Positions 1 through 9,073 are shown, counted from the first letter of the stretch. The stretch: 64,000 nucleotides of DNA from Catellatospora citrea (GCF_003610235.1 NZ_RAPR01000001.1:4402001-4466000); one strand, 5' to 3'. Notes: generated by a model from the letters alone, not told the origin. Translations and numbers: made by a program.

Positions 1-227
1 ATCCGGGGCCCGGGCCGCCAGTTGTCGCCCAGCTCCTTGACCCCGCGGTAGGTGAGGTCCCGGGCCGTATAGGACAGCTGGGAGATGTCATTGCGCAGGC
101 CCGCGTCGGTGAGCCGGTTCGCCATCCGGGGTGCGCCGACCACCAGGATCCCGGCCAGCAGGGTCAGCGTGCCGAGCAGTGCCAGCGGCCCGGCCGTGGC
201 CCGTACCCGGGCAATCCAACGTTTCAC
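1..227 (-). CDS. FtsX-like ABC transporter permease, N-terminal fragment cut by window edge
   Basis: Reading leftward from a GTG at 227, the frame stays open to the window edge (about 75 residues). It starts with basic residues (VKRWIARVR), followed by one hydrophobic segment rich in Leu/Gly/Ala (about residues 12-32), like the first membrane helix of an FtsX/MacB-type permease. The GTG overlaps the TGA of the upstream large permease by 4 bp (GTGA), which implies translational coupling and a paired permease complex. Only the N-terminus is visible, so the family call rests mainly on context. Confidence 0.6.
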   Translation of the reverse strand, partial: MKRWIARVRATAGPLALLGTLTLLAGILVVGAPRMANRLTDAGLRNDISQLSYTARDLTYRGVKELGDNWRPGPR

Positions 228-3200
228 CGGTCAGCTCCGATCCGCAGCTGGGCCGCGGCCAGCCGCTGCCGCATCGTGGTGGCCACCAGCCCGGCCATCA
301 CCAGGGTGAGGGCGAGCAGGACGGCAGCCGTGCCCAGTACGGGCAGCCAGTCCGTCGTGGTGAGCGCGGGCGGCACCGGACGGCTCGCGCTCGGGGTGAG
401 GATGACGAGTGGGCCGGTCGTCCGGGCGACCAGGAGGCCCACCAGCAGGCCGACCGCCACGCCCAGCCCGGCCAGGAACGCCTGCTCGATCATCAGAGCG
501 CGGGCGAGCAGGCGCGGGGTGGCCCCGAGCGTGTTCAGCACGGCGAGCTCGGCCACGCGCCGCCGGGCGGTGGCCCGCACGTCGACGGCCACGCCGACCA
601 GGGCCAGTCCGATCGCGCCGAGCGCGGCGATGAACAGGGCGATCCGGGCGCCGACGCCGAACGGGTCGTCCGCGGCGTGTACGGCCAGCGCCTGCCGATC
701 GATCACCTGCAGGTTGGGCAGCGGGGCTGCCGCGGCGGCGACCTGCGCGTGCGTCGCCGGGTCGGTCTGCACCCACCATTCGGTGACGCTGGGCGGCCGC
801 CAGCCGGTCTGCTGGAGCTGGGTGCTCAGTGCGGGCATGTCGAGCAGCAGCGCGGCCTGGTCCACGTCACCGGACAGCGCGGTGAGCTGCCCGACGATGT
901 GCACGTCGGTCGGGCTGCCCCACAGCGGGATGGTCAGTTTCGCACCGACCTCGGTGTGCAGCGACGCCAGCGCCTCGGCGGTGGCCAGCGCCGGGACGAC
1001 GACCGGGGTGGCCTGCTGGCGCAGCGTGAACGAGTAGCGCGGGTACTCGCCGGGGGAGCCGAAGCTCATCAGCTCGACCCGGGCGGCGTTGCCCTTGATC
1101 GACGTCTGCACGGTCGAGGTGGTGGCGGGCAGGCCCCAGCCGGCGCCGCCGGCGCCGTCGAAGTTCAGCGGCGTCGCCGCGCCGTCCGCGCCGACCGTCG
1201 CGACGTCGCTGAGCTGCCACGTGATCGGCGCGCCCAGCAGCATGTCCTGCCCCTCCACGGCAAAGCCGGTCAGCCGCATCCCCGCGGTGCGCGGCACCGG
1301 GACCTCGAAGGCGCGGGCGTCCGTGCCGGTCCCGCCGGACAGCGGCACCCGGTGGACGGCGCCGTGCACGTCGGTGAGCAGCGCAATGGTGGCCTCGCGG
1401 GGCTGGGCGATGAAGTCCCAGGTCACCTTGGTCTCGGGGTCCACCGCGGTCACCCGTACGGAACCGCGCAGTGCCGTGGTGCCGGCCGGCAGCTCCAGGC
1501 CCGGCTGTTGGCGGCGCTCCGCGGCCGTGGCGGCCAGCAGCGCGCGCGCGTCACCGAGGTCGTCCCGCAGCCGCAGCACGTCGCCGGCGGCCGCGCTGTC
1601 GAGCGCGAGCACGGTGGTCGGCGTGGCCTTCTCGCCGGTGTCCATCCGGGTCCGCCAGGCCGGCAGGGCCGAGACGGCGCCGGGCAGTCCCGTGACCTGG
1701 TCCACCCGCATCGGGGGCACCGACCAGGCGGTCTCGACCAGTCGCAGGTCCGCTCCGGTGGTGTGGTCCGCCTGGTCGATCTGCGACTGCCGGGCGGTCG
1801 CGGCGAGCGTCCAGGCCAGCGTGCTGACCGCGACGCTCAGCGCCAGCAGGAGCACCGGGCCGGCGTGCGGGCGGCGCCCGGCCTGCCAGACGCCCAGCTG
1901 CGCGGCGAACCACGGGCGGCGGTCGACCAGCCGCTCCAGCAGCCTGGTCAGCGGCGGGAGCAGGCGCAGCGCGAGCACCGCGCCCGCGAGCACACCGAGC
2001 GGACCGGCCGAGGCCAGCAGCGGGTCGATGCCGAGCGTCCCGGCGACGCCGGACAGCGGGGACTCGTACTGCTGCAACTGGAACCAGGCCAGCAGGGCGA
2101 AGGCGATGAGCGCCAGGTCGAGGCCGGTGCGCTGGGCCGCGGCCACGCGGCTCGGCCGGGAGCGGGCCGCGAGGTCGGCGACGTAGGTGCCGCCTGTGCG
2201 CATGGCCGGCAGCAGCATCGCGAGCACGCAGCCCAGTCCGGCGGCCGCGGCGACGGCGACGGTGGTCGGGGTGATCCCGGCCTCCAGGTGCAGGCTGACG
2301 GCGCTCAGCGCGGGCAGCCGTTCGACGAGGCCGAGCAGCGGGCCGATCAGCAGCGGGGCGAGCACGGCGGCGGGCGCGGCGATCAGCAGCGCCTCGCGGG
2401 CGGCCAGCCCGGCGAGCTGGCCGCGGGACGCCCCGCGGGCGCGCAGCAGCGCCGTCTCCGCCCGGCGGCCCTCGGTCAGCAGCGCGGCGAGCAGCAGCAG
2501 CGCGTATCCGCCCAGGATCGAGATGAGCAGCTGCGGGGTGAGCAGATCCGACCGGCCGACGAGGCTGGCCTGCTGGATCCGGTCGACGAGCCGTTCCAGG
2601 TGCGATCCTGCCTGGCCGCCGTCGCCGTAACCCAGCTCCTTGGGCACCTCGTGCAGGGTTCTCGCCGCCACGCGGGCGGCCGCGAGCTGGGACGGCTCGG
2701 CCCGGGACAGGTCCGGCGCCACCACCCAGCCGCTGTTGCCGAGGTAGGACCAGGAGGCGAAGAAGTCCTCGCGCGGCAGCACGAGCGGTCCGTACGTGCT
2801 GCGCCCGGCCTCGACGCCCTCGGCCATCTCGGGCACCAGCAGCCAGTACGGGTCCTCGGTGCGGTCGGCGGCGAAGACCCCGCTGACGGTGACCCGCGTG
2901 TCCTTCTTGGTGATGCCGTTGGCGAGCGGGATCTCGTCGCCGACCTGCAGGTCCAGCGCCTGCGCCGCGGCCTCGCCCACGACGACCTGGGCCGGGTTCG
3001 CCCCGGCCGCCGGCCAGGTGCCGGAGACCAGGTGGGCGTGCTCGGCCAGCTCGTCGAGGAACATGACGCGGGCGTACACGACGCCGTAGCTGTCGGGCGT
3101 GGCGGCGCCGGTGTCACCGGTGAACCGCAGGCCGCTGGCGTATCCGGCGGAGGACACGGTGAGATCGGCGTCACCGAAGCGGGCGGCGAAGGTGGCGCGC

Positions 3201-3478
3201 AGCTTCGCGTCGATCTCCGCCCAGGTCTGTGCCGAGAATGACTTGTTGACCTCGGTGTCGCTGGTGGACCAGCCGCTGCCCCCGGCACGGGACGGCAGGC
3301 GCACCTGCACGGCGCGCTCGTCCGGCGGGGCCGCCGCGACGGCCGCCCGGCCGCCCGCCTCGATCACCGCCCCGCTGTAGCTTGCCAACCCGACCAGGAG
3401 CGTCGTCGAGATCAGTGCTGCCGCCGCGGCGGCAGTCAACAGGCCTTTCGCGCTATAGGCCCGCCGACGTGCCAGCAT
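224..3478 (-). CDS. Large FtsX-type ABC transporter permease (1084 aa)
   Basis: The protein has an N-terminal membrane helix after basic residues (MLARRRAYSAKG), a long extracytoplasmic region, a central cluster of helices at about 310-510 and a C-terminal set of helices at about 940-1075. This two-cluster layout with a big external domain is that of FtsX/MacB-like permeases, which couple ATP hydrolysis in the cytoplasm to extrusion or to work on envelope partners. No ATPase is in the window; it may lie to the left. The ATG follows a good ribosome site (AGGGAGG). The downstream partial permease starts in its stop codon, and a TetR gene lies 119 bp upstream on the same strand and is a likely regulator. 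The substrate cannot be told from sequence. Confidence 0.85.
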   Translation of the reverse strand: MLARRRAYSAKGLLTAAAAAALISTTLLVGLASYSGAVIEAGGRAAVAAAPPDERAVQVRLPSRAGGSGWSTSDTEVNKSFSAQTWAEIDAKLRATFAARFGDADLTVSSAGYASGLRFTGDTGAATPDSYGVVYARVMFLDELAEHAHLVSGTWPAAGANPAQVVVGEAAAQALDLQVGDEIPLANGITKKDTRVTVSGVFAADRTEDPYWLLVPEMAEGVEAGRSTYGPLVLPREDFFASWSYLGNSGWVVAPDLSRAEPSQLAAARVAARTLHEVPKELGYGDGGQAGSHLERLVDRIQQASLVGRSDLLTPQLLISILGGYALLLLAALLTEGRRAETALLRARGASRGQLAGLAAREALLIAAPAAVLAPLLIGPLLGLVERLPALSAVSLHLEAGITPTTVAVAAAAGLGCVLAMLLPAMRTGGTYVADLAARSRPSRVAAAQRTGLDLALIAFALLAWFQLQQYESPLSGVAGTLGIDPLLASAGPLGVLAGAVLALRLLPPLTRLLERLVDRRPWFAAQLGVWQAGRRPHAGPVLLLALSVAVSTLAWTLAATARQSQIDQADHTTGADLRLVETAWSVPPMRVDQVTGLPGAVSALPAWRTRMDTGEKATPTTVLALDSAAAGDVLRLRDDLGDARALLAATAAERRQQPGLELPAGTTALRGSVRVTAVDPETKVTWDFIAQPREATIALLTDVHGAVHRVPLSGGTGTDARAFEVPVPRTAGMRLTGFAVEGQDMLLGAPITWQLSDVATVGADGAATPLNFDGAGGAGWGLPATTSTVQTSIKGNAARVELMSFGSPGEYPRYSFTLRQQATPVVVPALATAEALASLHTEVGAKLTIPLWGSPTDVHIVGQLTALSGDVDQAALLLDMPALSTQLQQTGWRPPSVTEWWVQTDPATHAQVAAAAAPLPNLQVIDRQALAVHAADDPFGVGARIALFIAALGAIGLALVGVAVDVRATARRRVAELAVLNTLGATPRLLARALMIEQAFLAGLGVAVGLLVGLLVARTTGPLVILTPSASRPVPPALTTTDWLPVLGTAAVLLALTLVMAGLVATTMRQRLAAAQLRIGADR

Positions 3479-3502
3479 GACGCCTCCCTGATCGTTTGCG
3501 CT

Positions 3503-3522
3503 TCAACTTCTGTATGAGTTGA
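3503..3522. promoter_or_regulatory. Inverted repeat upstream of the ABC permease; candidate TetR operator
   Basis: TCAACT and AGTTGA form a perfect 6-bp dyad around an 8-bp spacer, 25-44 bp upstream of the permease ATG. A related motif (TTCAAGTTCTATG, 4277-4289) lies just upstream of the divergent tetR start. A shared motif at both promoters is what an autoregulated TetR system would show, but the dyad is short and the assignment is inference. Confidence 0.35.
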
Positions 3523-3597
3523 GACGACAGGGCGCAGGTTCGCAGGTAGTGACGGCTGTTACCTGAATGTGATGACCAGCGGGGCGGTATGCCCCTT

Positions 3598-4200
3598 TCA
3601 CCCCGGTGGGCGAATACCGACAGTGAGCTGCGCGAATGCCGACCGGCGTATGCCGGCGAGGTCCGGGCTGTGCCCGGCGGCCCACGACCAGAGCGCGCTG
3701 TCCCAGGCGGCCTGGGCCGCCCCGGCGACCAGCAGCGGGTACGGATGCGCCGCGGGCACCCCGCAGCGCGCCGCGACGAAGGCGCCGACCAGCCCGCGCA
3801 ACTCCTCGCTGATCACCAGGTAGGCGCTCAGCAGGGACGGCTGCGTGTTGAGCAGGCTCAGCCGGGCCCGAATCTGGGCGAGGTCGGCCTCGTCGGTGAT
3901 GTCGATCTCGTCCAGCACCGCGCGGACGGACTCCAGCGGCGCCTCGCCGGCCGGGCGGGCGGCCAGCGCGCGCCGCATCCGGTCGACGCGCTCGTGGGCG
4001 ACGTCGCCGAACAGCACATGCTGCTTGGACGAGTAGTAGCGGAAGAAGGTGCGCACCGAGACGCCGGCCTCGGCGGCGATCTCGTCGACCGTGGTCTGCT
4101 CGTAGCCCTGCCGCGCGAACAGCGCCAGCGCCGCGTCCTCCAGGGCCACGCGGGTGTGCTGTTTGTGCTGTTCCCGCCGGTTGATCACCCGTCCGGTCAT
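3598..4200 (-). CDS. TetR/AcrR family transcriptional regulator
   Basis: This is a 200-residue protein with a helix-turn-helix at about residues 20-62. The diagnostic TetR pattern is visible: ALALFARQGYEQTTVDEIA, then AGVSVRTFFRYYSSKQ. The C-terminal two thirds is helical and variable, as in the ligand-binding domains of the family. It lies upstream of the FtsX-type permease on the same strand and is divergent from the 4308 gene, so it probably represses one or both promoters. The ligand is unknown. The ATG at 4200 is preferred because conserved HTH spacing follows directly. Confidence 0.92.
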   Translation of the reverse strand: MTGRVINRREQHKQHTRVALEDAALALFARQGYEQTTVDEIAAEAGVSVRTFFRYYSSKQHVLFGDVAHERVDRMRRALAARPAGEAPLESVRAVLDEIDITDEADLAQIRARLSLLNTQPSLLSAYLVISEELRGLVGAFVAARCGVPAAHPYPLLVAGAAQAAWDSALWSWAAGHSPDLAGIRRSAFAQLTVGIRPPG

Positions 4201-4307
4201 TCACTCATCCTGTCGGCGCCGATGCGCACCGTCAAAGTCCCGACCGGCGACCGCGGGGTTGGTCGATATAGCAGCATTCAAGTTCTATGCCCGACTACGG
4301 TCGGACC

Positions 4308-4862
4308 ATGGTCGCCCATCGGCTGGTGCGGAACCTGCTGGGAGGGGCAGCGGTCCTCGCTGCCCTGCTGCTGGTCGTCTTCGGGCTGCCGGCCATCAAC
4401 CGGGCGGTGCCGACCGACCGCTCGCTGGCCGGGCGGCTGTACGAGGTGGGCGCGGGCGTCAGCGTCCAGCCGCCGCCGGGCGCCCGGGTCGACGCCAGCA
4501 AGACCCGTCCCGGGGAGGAGCGTGCCGCCGTGCTGTTCCTGGTCGGCGACGTGCGTTACGCGATCGTGGTGCAGCCGTTCGGGGGGCAGATCGCGGAGGC
4601 GGCGGACAGGCTCCGTACGAAGATCAAGGCGACGCAGGGCTACCAGGTCACCGGCGACGAGGGCGCCGTCGACACGGCCAGCGGACTGTCCGGCCTGTCC
4701 GGCGGGTACACCGCCCCCGGCCGGTGCGGGCGGTACGCCGTCTTCCTCACCGACGGTCGCTCCATCGAGGTCACCGTGAGCGGCGCCCAGCTCGAACTGC
4801 AGCGCGAGCTCGCCGGCATCGACGACTCGATCAGCTCCATCCGGTACGGCGGTGTCCGGTGA
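4308..4862 (+). CDS. Membrane-anchored protein of unknown function, upstream of PrsW-like protease
   Basis: About 184 residues from the ATG at 4308; an in-frame ATG at 4287 is an alternative start. One N-terminal hydrophobic helix (about residues 7-28) is followed by an extracytoplasmic domain of about 150 residues with mixed charge and no recognised motif. Its TGA overlaps the GTG of the PrsW-like gene (GTGA), so the two are very probably co-translated. It could be a partner or substrate of that protease, which is inference only. Confidence 0.7.
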   Translation: MVAHRLVRNLLGGAAVLAALLLVVFGLPAINRAVPTDRSLAGRLYEVGAGVSVQPPPGARVDASKTRPGEERAAVLFLVGDVRYAIVVQPFGGQIAEAADRLRTKIKATQGYQVTGDEGAVDTASGLSGLSGGYTAPGRCGRYAVFLTDGRSIEVTVSGAQLELQRELAGIDDSISSIRYGGVR

Positions 4863-6184
4863 CGATCGCGGGCCGCTCCGGCGGGCGGCGCTGGCGGTTC
4901 TCCGTACGCCCGACGCCCCGCGCGGCGCGTGCGCTCAAGTCGCTGCAGCTGCCGGCGTTCTGGCTGCTCGGCCTGATCATGCTGGCCGGGGTCATGCGCC
5001 TGCTGGAGATCCTGCGCGCCGACCTGGCCCGGTTCCCCGTCGCCACCACCTCGGCGGTGCTCCTGTTCGCCCTGTACGCCGTGCCGTTCTGGCTGTTCAT
5101 CGCGTCCATGGACTTCCTCGAACGCGAACCGCCGCTGCTCATGGCGACCGCGTTCGCCTGGGGCGGCGCGGTGGCCACCACCGCGGCCATCCCGGGCACC
5201 CAGGCCGCGCACGACCTGATCGCCAAGCTCATCTCGCCCGCCTTCGCCGCGACCTGGGGCTCGGCCATCGCCGGGCCGACCATCGAGGAACTGCTCAAGG
5301 CGCTCGGCGTGGTGATGATCGTGCTGGTGGCCCGCAAACAGATCAACAGCGTGCTCGACGGCATGGTCTACGGCGCGCTCATCGGGCTGGGCTACCAGGT
5401 GGTCGAGGACATCGTCTTCGCGGTCAACGCGGTCGCGCTGCGCGGCCAGGGCGACGGCATCGGCCCCGTGGTGGCCACGTTCTTCCTCCGCGGCTTCCTC
5501 GCCGGGCTGTGGAGCCACACGCTGTTCACCGCGCTCGCCGGGGCGGGCATCGCCTGGTTCGTGGTGCGCACCGACAAGCCGATGTGGTGGCGTCTCGGCG
5601 GCCTCTGCCTGGGGCTGGGGCTGGCCTGGCTCACCCACTTCGTGTGGAACTCGCCGCTGTTCGCCGACGGCCTGGGCTCCGGGGCCGCCGGGGTGCTGCT
5701 CGGCATGCTCGGCAAGGGGCTGCCCGCGCTGGCCATGGTGCTGGCCCTGCTCTGGGTGGCCCGACATCGCGAGGCCCACTACTACGTCGCGCAGCTGGCC
5801 CGGCTACACGATCCGAAGATCGCCACCCCGGGCGAGCTGCAGATCATGGGCCACGGCCACCTGCGGGCCGACGCCCGCCGCTACGGCAAGGCCCGCTGCG
5901 GCCGGGCGGGCGAGCGCGCGGTACGCGGCCTGCAGACCGCTCAGGCCCGGTTCGCGGTGGAGCTGAGCCGGGTCGACCACATCGCGCCCGGCGACATGCT
6001 GCTGGTGCACTGCCGCGACGAGGTGCTGGCCCAGCGGCAGCGCCTGGCCGACCTGGGCCACCCCGAGGCGGTCGTCTCCCCGATGCGCCCCGCCGTGCCC
6101 CGGGTGGTGGTCCTCGGCGCCCTCTTCGCGGTCGTCCTGTTCCTGCTCATCTGGCAGGCCATCCGCACCATGAACGCCGCCTGA
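4859..6184 (+). CDS. PrsW-family intramembrane metalloprotease
   Basis: A 441-residue polytopic membrane protein with about eight or nine helices. The family motifs are visible: GPTIEELLKALG (EExxK), then DGMVYGALIGLGYQVVED (glutamate motif) and, later, a helix with LWSHTLFT (histidine motif). PrsW-type enzymes cleave membrane anti-sigma factors or otherwise act inside the bilayer, using the Glu/His set to bind zinc. Here the C-terminal tail from about residue 300 is a cytoplasmic-looking helical segment followed by one last helix near the end. The GTG at 4859 was chosen because it overlaps the previous stop. The physiological target is unknown. Confidence 0.85.
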   Translation: MTIAGRSGGRRWRFSVRPTPRAARALKSLQLPAFWLLGLIMLAGVMRLLEILRADLARFPVATTSAVLLFALYAVPFWLFIASMDFLEREPPLLMATAFAWGGAVATTAAIPGTQAAHDLIAKLISPAFAATWGSAIAGPTIEELLKALGVVMIVLVARKQINSVLDGMVYGALIGLGYQVVEDIVFAVNAVALRGQGDGIGPVVATFFLRGFLAGLWSHTLFTALAGAGIAWFVVRTDKPMWWRLGGLCLGLGLAWLTHFVWNSPLFADGLGSGAAGVLLGMLGKGLPALAMVLALLWVARHREAHYYVAQLARLHDPKIATPGELQIMGHGHLRADARRYGKARCGRAGERAVRGLQTAQARFAVELSRVDHIAPGDMLLVHCRDEVLAQRQRLADLGHPEAVVSPMRPAVPRVVVLGALFAVVLFLLIWQAIRTMNAA

Positions 6185-6224
6185 CCCGACCCCGCCCACC
6201 GACGCCCGAGCGCAGGTCTTAAAA

Positions 6225-6259
6225 AGTCGCGCCCTCCGGGGTTACCGGAGGGCGCGACT
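6225..6259. terminator. Bidirectional hairpin terminator
   Basis: A perfect 15-bp stem (6225-6239 with 6245-6259) around a 5-nt loop. A short outer GTCTT/AAGAC pair lies at 6216-6220 and 6264-6268. It sits between two convergent genes and has A/T-rich flanks on the left. Confidence 0.85.
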
Positions 6260-6291
6260 CTTCAAGACTTGCGGCAGGAAGCGCGGCCGCG

Positions 6292-6528
6292 TCAGTGGGG
6301 GGCGTGGCCGCCGTCGCCGTCGACCGTGGTCTCCGGCGTGCCGTCCTGGTCGAGGTCGACCAGGGTGATGTCGACCTCGCCGTCGTGGTCGGTGTCGAAC
6401 TGGAACAGGTCGGCCTTGCCGTCGCCGTCGGTGTCGGACACCCACACGTCGGTGCGGCCGTCGCCGTCGGTGTCGCCCTTGATCAGGTCGCGGCGGTCGT
6501 CGCCGCGGGTCTCCACGGACTCGCTCAT
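6292..6528 (-). CDS. Small acidic protein made of four tandem DxDxDG calcium-loop repeats
   Basis: A 78-residue protein. After about 18 charged residues it is almost entirely four repeats of about 13 residues: GDTDGDGRTDVW, SDTDGDGKADLF, FDTDHDGEVDIT and VDLDQDGTPETT. The Asp spacing matches calcium-binding loops of the EF-hand/dockerin and thrombospondin type-3 kind. There is no signal peptide and no helix flanking the loops as in classical EF-hands, so cytoplasmic calcium binding or a beta-structured repeat are both possible. A ribosome site (AAGGAG) precedes the ATG. It lies 34 bp downstream of the binding-protein gene on the same strand. Function is unknown. Confidence 0.8.
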   Translation of the reverse strand: MSESVETRGDDRRDLIKGDTDGDGRTDVWVSDTDGDGKADLFQFDTDHDGEVDITLVDLDQDGTPETTVDGDGGHAPH

Positions 6529-6562
6529 GACTTCTCCTTAACGGGGGTCGTACCGCAACACG

Positions 6563-7891
6563 TTAGTGCCGGATGTTCGCGCCGGCCGCAGCGAGCGCCT
6601 TGATCGCTCCCGCCGACTCGGAGTAGCCGATGACCAGCACCCCGTCCGGCTGCGTCGGGACGACCTGGTTGGCGATCCTCGCGAGCTCGCCCTCGTCCTT
6701 GACCTCGCCGCCGTCGGTGATCTGGTAGACGTACGTCTGCACGGCGACCTCGCTGACACCGGCCTTGACCAGCTCCTTGGTGACGCCCTCGGCGAGCTTC
6801 TTGCCGTAGTTGTCGCTGTGCGTGACGATCGCGATCTTCTGCAGGCCGTCGCGCAGCATCACGTCGGCCAGCGCGCGCGCCTGCAGCACGTCCGACGGCG
6901 CGGTACGGAAGTACAGGCCCTTGTCCTCGTAGCCGGTCAGGTCGGGCGAGGTGTTGCAGGGCGAGAACATGACCATGCCGTACTTGATCGAGTCCGGCAG
7001 CGAGGCGAGCGCGACACCGGACGCGCCCGGGCCGATCAGCACCTGGACGCCGGCCGCGTGGTGGCTCTCGATGGTGGCCTTGGCCTTCGTCGGCGAGGTG
7101 CCGTCGTCGCCGTCGATCCACTTCACCGGCTTGCCGAGCACGCCGCCCGCGGCGTTGACCTCCGAGATCGCCAGCAGGGCGCCGGCCTCCATCGGCGGCG
7201 TGGTGTACGCCAGCGCGCCGGTCTTGGGCAGCAGGCCGCCGAAGATCAGCTGCTTGTCGGTCGAGCCGCCCTTGACCGGGGCCGGCGGCTTCTGCCCGGT
7301 CACGTCGCGCTCGTTGCCGGTGCCGAGGTATTCGGTCTTGCCGTTGTCGAGCTGGTTGGCGGAGTCGAAGTGCACGGTGCCGTAGCTCGTGGTCGCGGGC
7401 TCCCCGGCCTCGGCGAAGCCGTAGCGCACCGTGACGCCCCGGTAGGAGATCGCCTGGCCGTCCTCGGCCAGAGCGAGGCACTGCTTGATGCTGCGGCAGA
7501 TGGTGCCGCCCACGGTCACCGCGTTGATGTACTTGGCGATCTGGGCGGGCTCGGTGCTGCCGGCCTGCTGCGCGGCCAACGCGCTGATCACGACCGCGTC
7601 GTACGCCTCACCGGCGAACAGCAGGTCCTTCAGCCCGGGCTTGACCGACCTGAGCCGCTGCAGGAACGAGTCGTCCAGCTCGGTCAGCGGCATCGTGCCT
7701 TTCATGCCGTTGAGCAGGCCGGGCTGCTCCTTGAAGATCGCGCCGAACTCGTTCGCCATGTTGCCGTCGGTGCCGTAGAGGTACGCCCCCTGGTACGCCG
7801 GGTCCTGGGAGTCGTCCGGCCCTGAGCTGCAGGCAGACAGGCTGAGCAGCGATACGCAGGCAGCGGCGATGACAGCTCGCGAAAAACGCAT
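6563..7891 (-). CDS. ABC transporter substrate-binding lipoprotein, branched-chain amino acid type
   Basis: A 442-residue lipoprotein. The signal peptide ends in a lipobox (SLSAC, Cys about residue 20). The mature part has the two-lobed periplasmic-binding type 1 fold of the Leu/Ile/Val-binding (Peripla_BP_6) family: LIFGGLLPKTGALAY opens the first lobe and VLIGPGASGVALA and KIAIVTHSDNYGKK follow. An N-terminal stretch of about 150 residues before this core resembles the tail end of a second binding-protein repeat, making the gene longer than usual. ATG 7891 follows GGAGG. No permease or ATPase gene is adjacent, so it is an orphan receptor or works with distant partners. The ligand is unknown. 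Confidence 0.85.
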   Translation of the reverse strand: MRFSRAVIAAACVSLLSLSACSSGPDDSQDPAYQGAYLYGTDGNMANEFGAIFKEQPGLLNGMKGTMPLTELDDSFLQRLRSVKPGLKDLLFAGEAYDAVVISALAAQQAGSTEPAQIAKYINAVTVGGTICRSIKQCLALAEDGQAISYRGVTVRYGFAEAGEPATTSYGTVHFDSANQLDNGKTEYLGTGNERDVTGQKPPAPVKGGSTDKQLIFGGLLPKTGALAYTTPPMEAGALLAISEVNAAGGVLGKPVKWIDGDDGTSPTKAKATIESHHAAGVQVLIGPGASGVALASLPDSIKYGMVMFSPCNTSPDLTGYEDKGLYFRTAPSDVLQARALADVMLRDGLQKIAIVTHSDNYGKKLAEGVTKELVKAGVSEVAVQTYVYQITDGGEVKDEGELARIANQVVPTQPDGVLVIGYSESAGAIKALAAAGANIRH

Positions 7892-8019
7892 GAGGGTGCC
7901 TCCATGGCGATGGTCCAACGGGCACCTTAGCGTTGTTCCCGGGATTGGGGGAGGGGCCAATACGCCCGATGGGTGGCGAGTGCTCCGGTACGGTTGCCGC
8001 CGCCCGTTAGGCTCCCAGC

Positions 8020-8409
8020 GTGACCGTCGATCCAGACCACTCGTTCGAGGACGCCGCTCTCGTGCTTGACCAGGCACTGGCCGGCGACGGCAGAGCGGTG
8101 GCAGGCACCCTCCACGAGGTGGTGAAGCGCGACGGCAGCTCCGGCGCCTACAACGTCGCCTGGTGCCTGGCCGGCGAGTTGGCCGGCGACGGCGTCCGGG
8201 CGGGCGCCTGGGCGCTCGACTTCCCCGGTATAGACGAGGCGGCGTACGACGCCCGCTGGGTGGCCCGCTTCGTCAGCGCGTACGTCAACCGCGACGAGCC
8301 CACCGGCGAGGCCCTCATCGGGGCCGCCCTGGCCGACGGCCAGCTCCCCCAGTGCCTGCTGACCCTGGCCGGCTCCACCGTCGCCACCAAGCGCCGCCGC
8401 GAATCCTGA
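8020..8409 (+). CDS. Hypothetical protein, 129 aa
   Basis: Starts at GTG 8020. A soluble, mostly helical, acidic protein with no recognised domain. It contains a central segment of the form AYNVAWCLAGELAGDG and a basic C-terminus (TKRRRES). It is divergent from the binding-protein gene and convergent with the downstream GNAT gene. Codon pattern matches its neighbours, so I treat it as real, but I cannot assign a function. Confidence 0.65.
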   Translation: MTVDPDHSFEDAALVLDQALAGDGRAVAGTLHEVVKRDGSSGAYNVAWCLAGELAGDGVRAGAWALDFPGIDEAAYDARWVARFVSAYVNRDEPTGEALIGAALADGQLPQCLLTLAGSTVATKRRRES

Positions 8410-8444
8410 CCCACGCCGCGCGGGCAGGTCCGACCGAGGCTGCG

Positions 8445-8972
8445 CTACGCGGTAGCCAACCAGTAACGGCGGGTCCGGCCGAGGTCGGTGTCCCGGACGT
8501 CCTCCAGCACGCCGCCGTTGCGCTCGATGGTGCGCGCCGAGGCCTCGTTGCTGTCGTCGCAGGTGACCAGGACCCGGTCCAGTCCCCGCTCGCGTGCGCG
8601 CGTCAGCACCTGCCCCAGGGCCCAGCCGGCCAGGCCGCGTTTGCGCGCCGTGGGGCGCACCGAGTAGCCGACGTGACCGCCCGCGTTCAGCAGGTGGTCC
8701 GTCAGCCGGTGCCGCAGCGTGATCGAGCCGACGACCGCGCCGTCCTCCACGATCCACCAGTAGGTCGCGTGCACGAGCCCCTCTGCCGTCGGCACCGACT
8801 CGTCGGCGGAGGTGTTGAGCCGGTGCACCCAGGCGGCGAATCCTTCGGAGGTGTCCACGTCGGTCGCCTCGTGCAGCCCGCTGCCATGCTGCACGACGTC
8901 GCGTCCCCACTCGTCGCGCGCGTCGAGCCACGCGCGGTGCAGCAGGACGGTCGGGGCCACCAGGTCAGCCAT
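8445..8972 (-). CDS. GNAT family N-acetyltransferase
   Basis: A 175-residue GNAT. The acetyl-CoA-binding motif A is visible as VGYSVRPTARKRGLAGWALG (about residues 110-130), preceded by the strand WWIVEDGAVVGSITLRH. Motif B-like NEASARTIERNGG lies at about 143-156. Such stand-alone GNATs acetylate amines on small molecules or protein N-termini; the substrate is not predictable. The ATG at 8972 gives the normal family length. Confidence 0.9.
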   Translation of the reverse strand: MADLVAPTVLLHRAWLDARDEWGRDVVQHGSGLHEATDVDTSEGFAAWVHRLNTSADESVPTAEGLVHATYWWIVEDGAVVGSITLRHRLTDHLLNAGGHVGYSVRPTARKRGLAGWALGQVLTRARERGLDRVLVTCDDSNEASARTIERNGGVLEDVRDTDLGRTRRYWLATA

Positions 8973-9073
8973 GCGCCGACCCTAGTGGGGCAGCGTCCGC
9001 CGTCGCCACGCATTTGCCGGCGCGCACCCCGACCATCGGTAAACCTTCGCGAAGGGTCTCACGTGGGACAGGT

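Noticed and set aside
131..3241. 1036-residue plus-strand frame opposite the ABC permease
   Set aside because: Low-complexity Arg/Gly/Gln-rich translation without any motif, in antisense phase to a clear permease.
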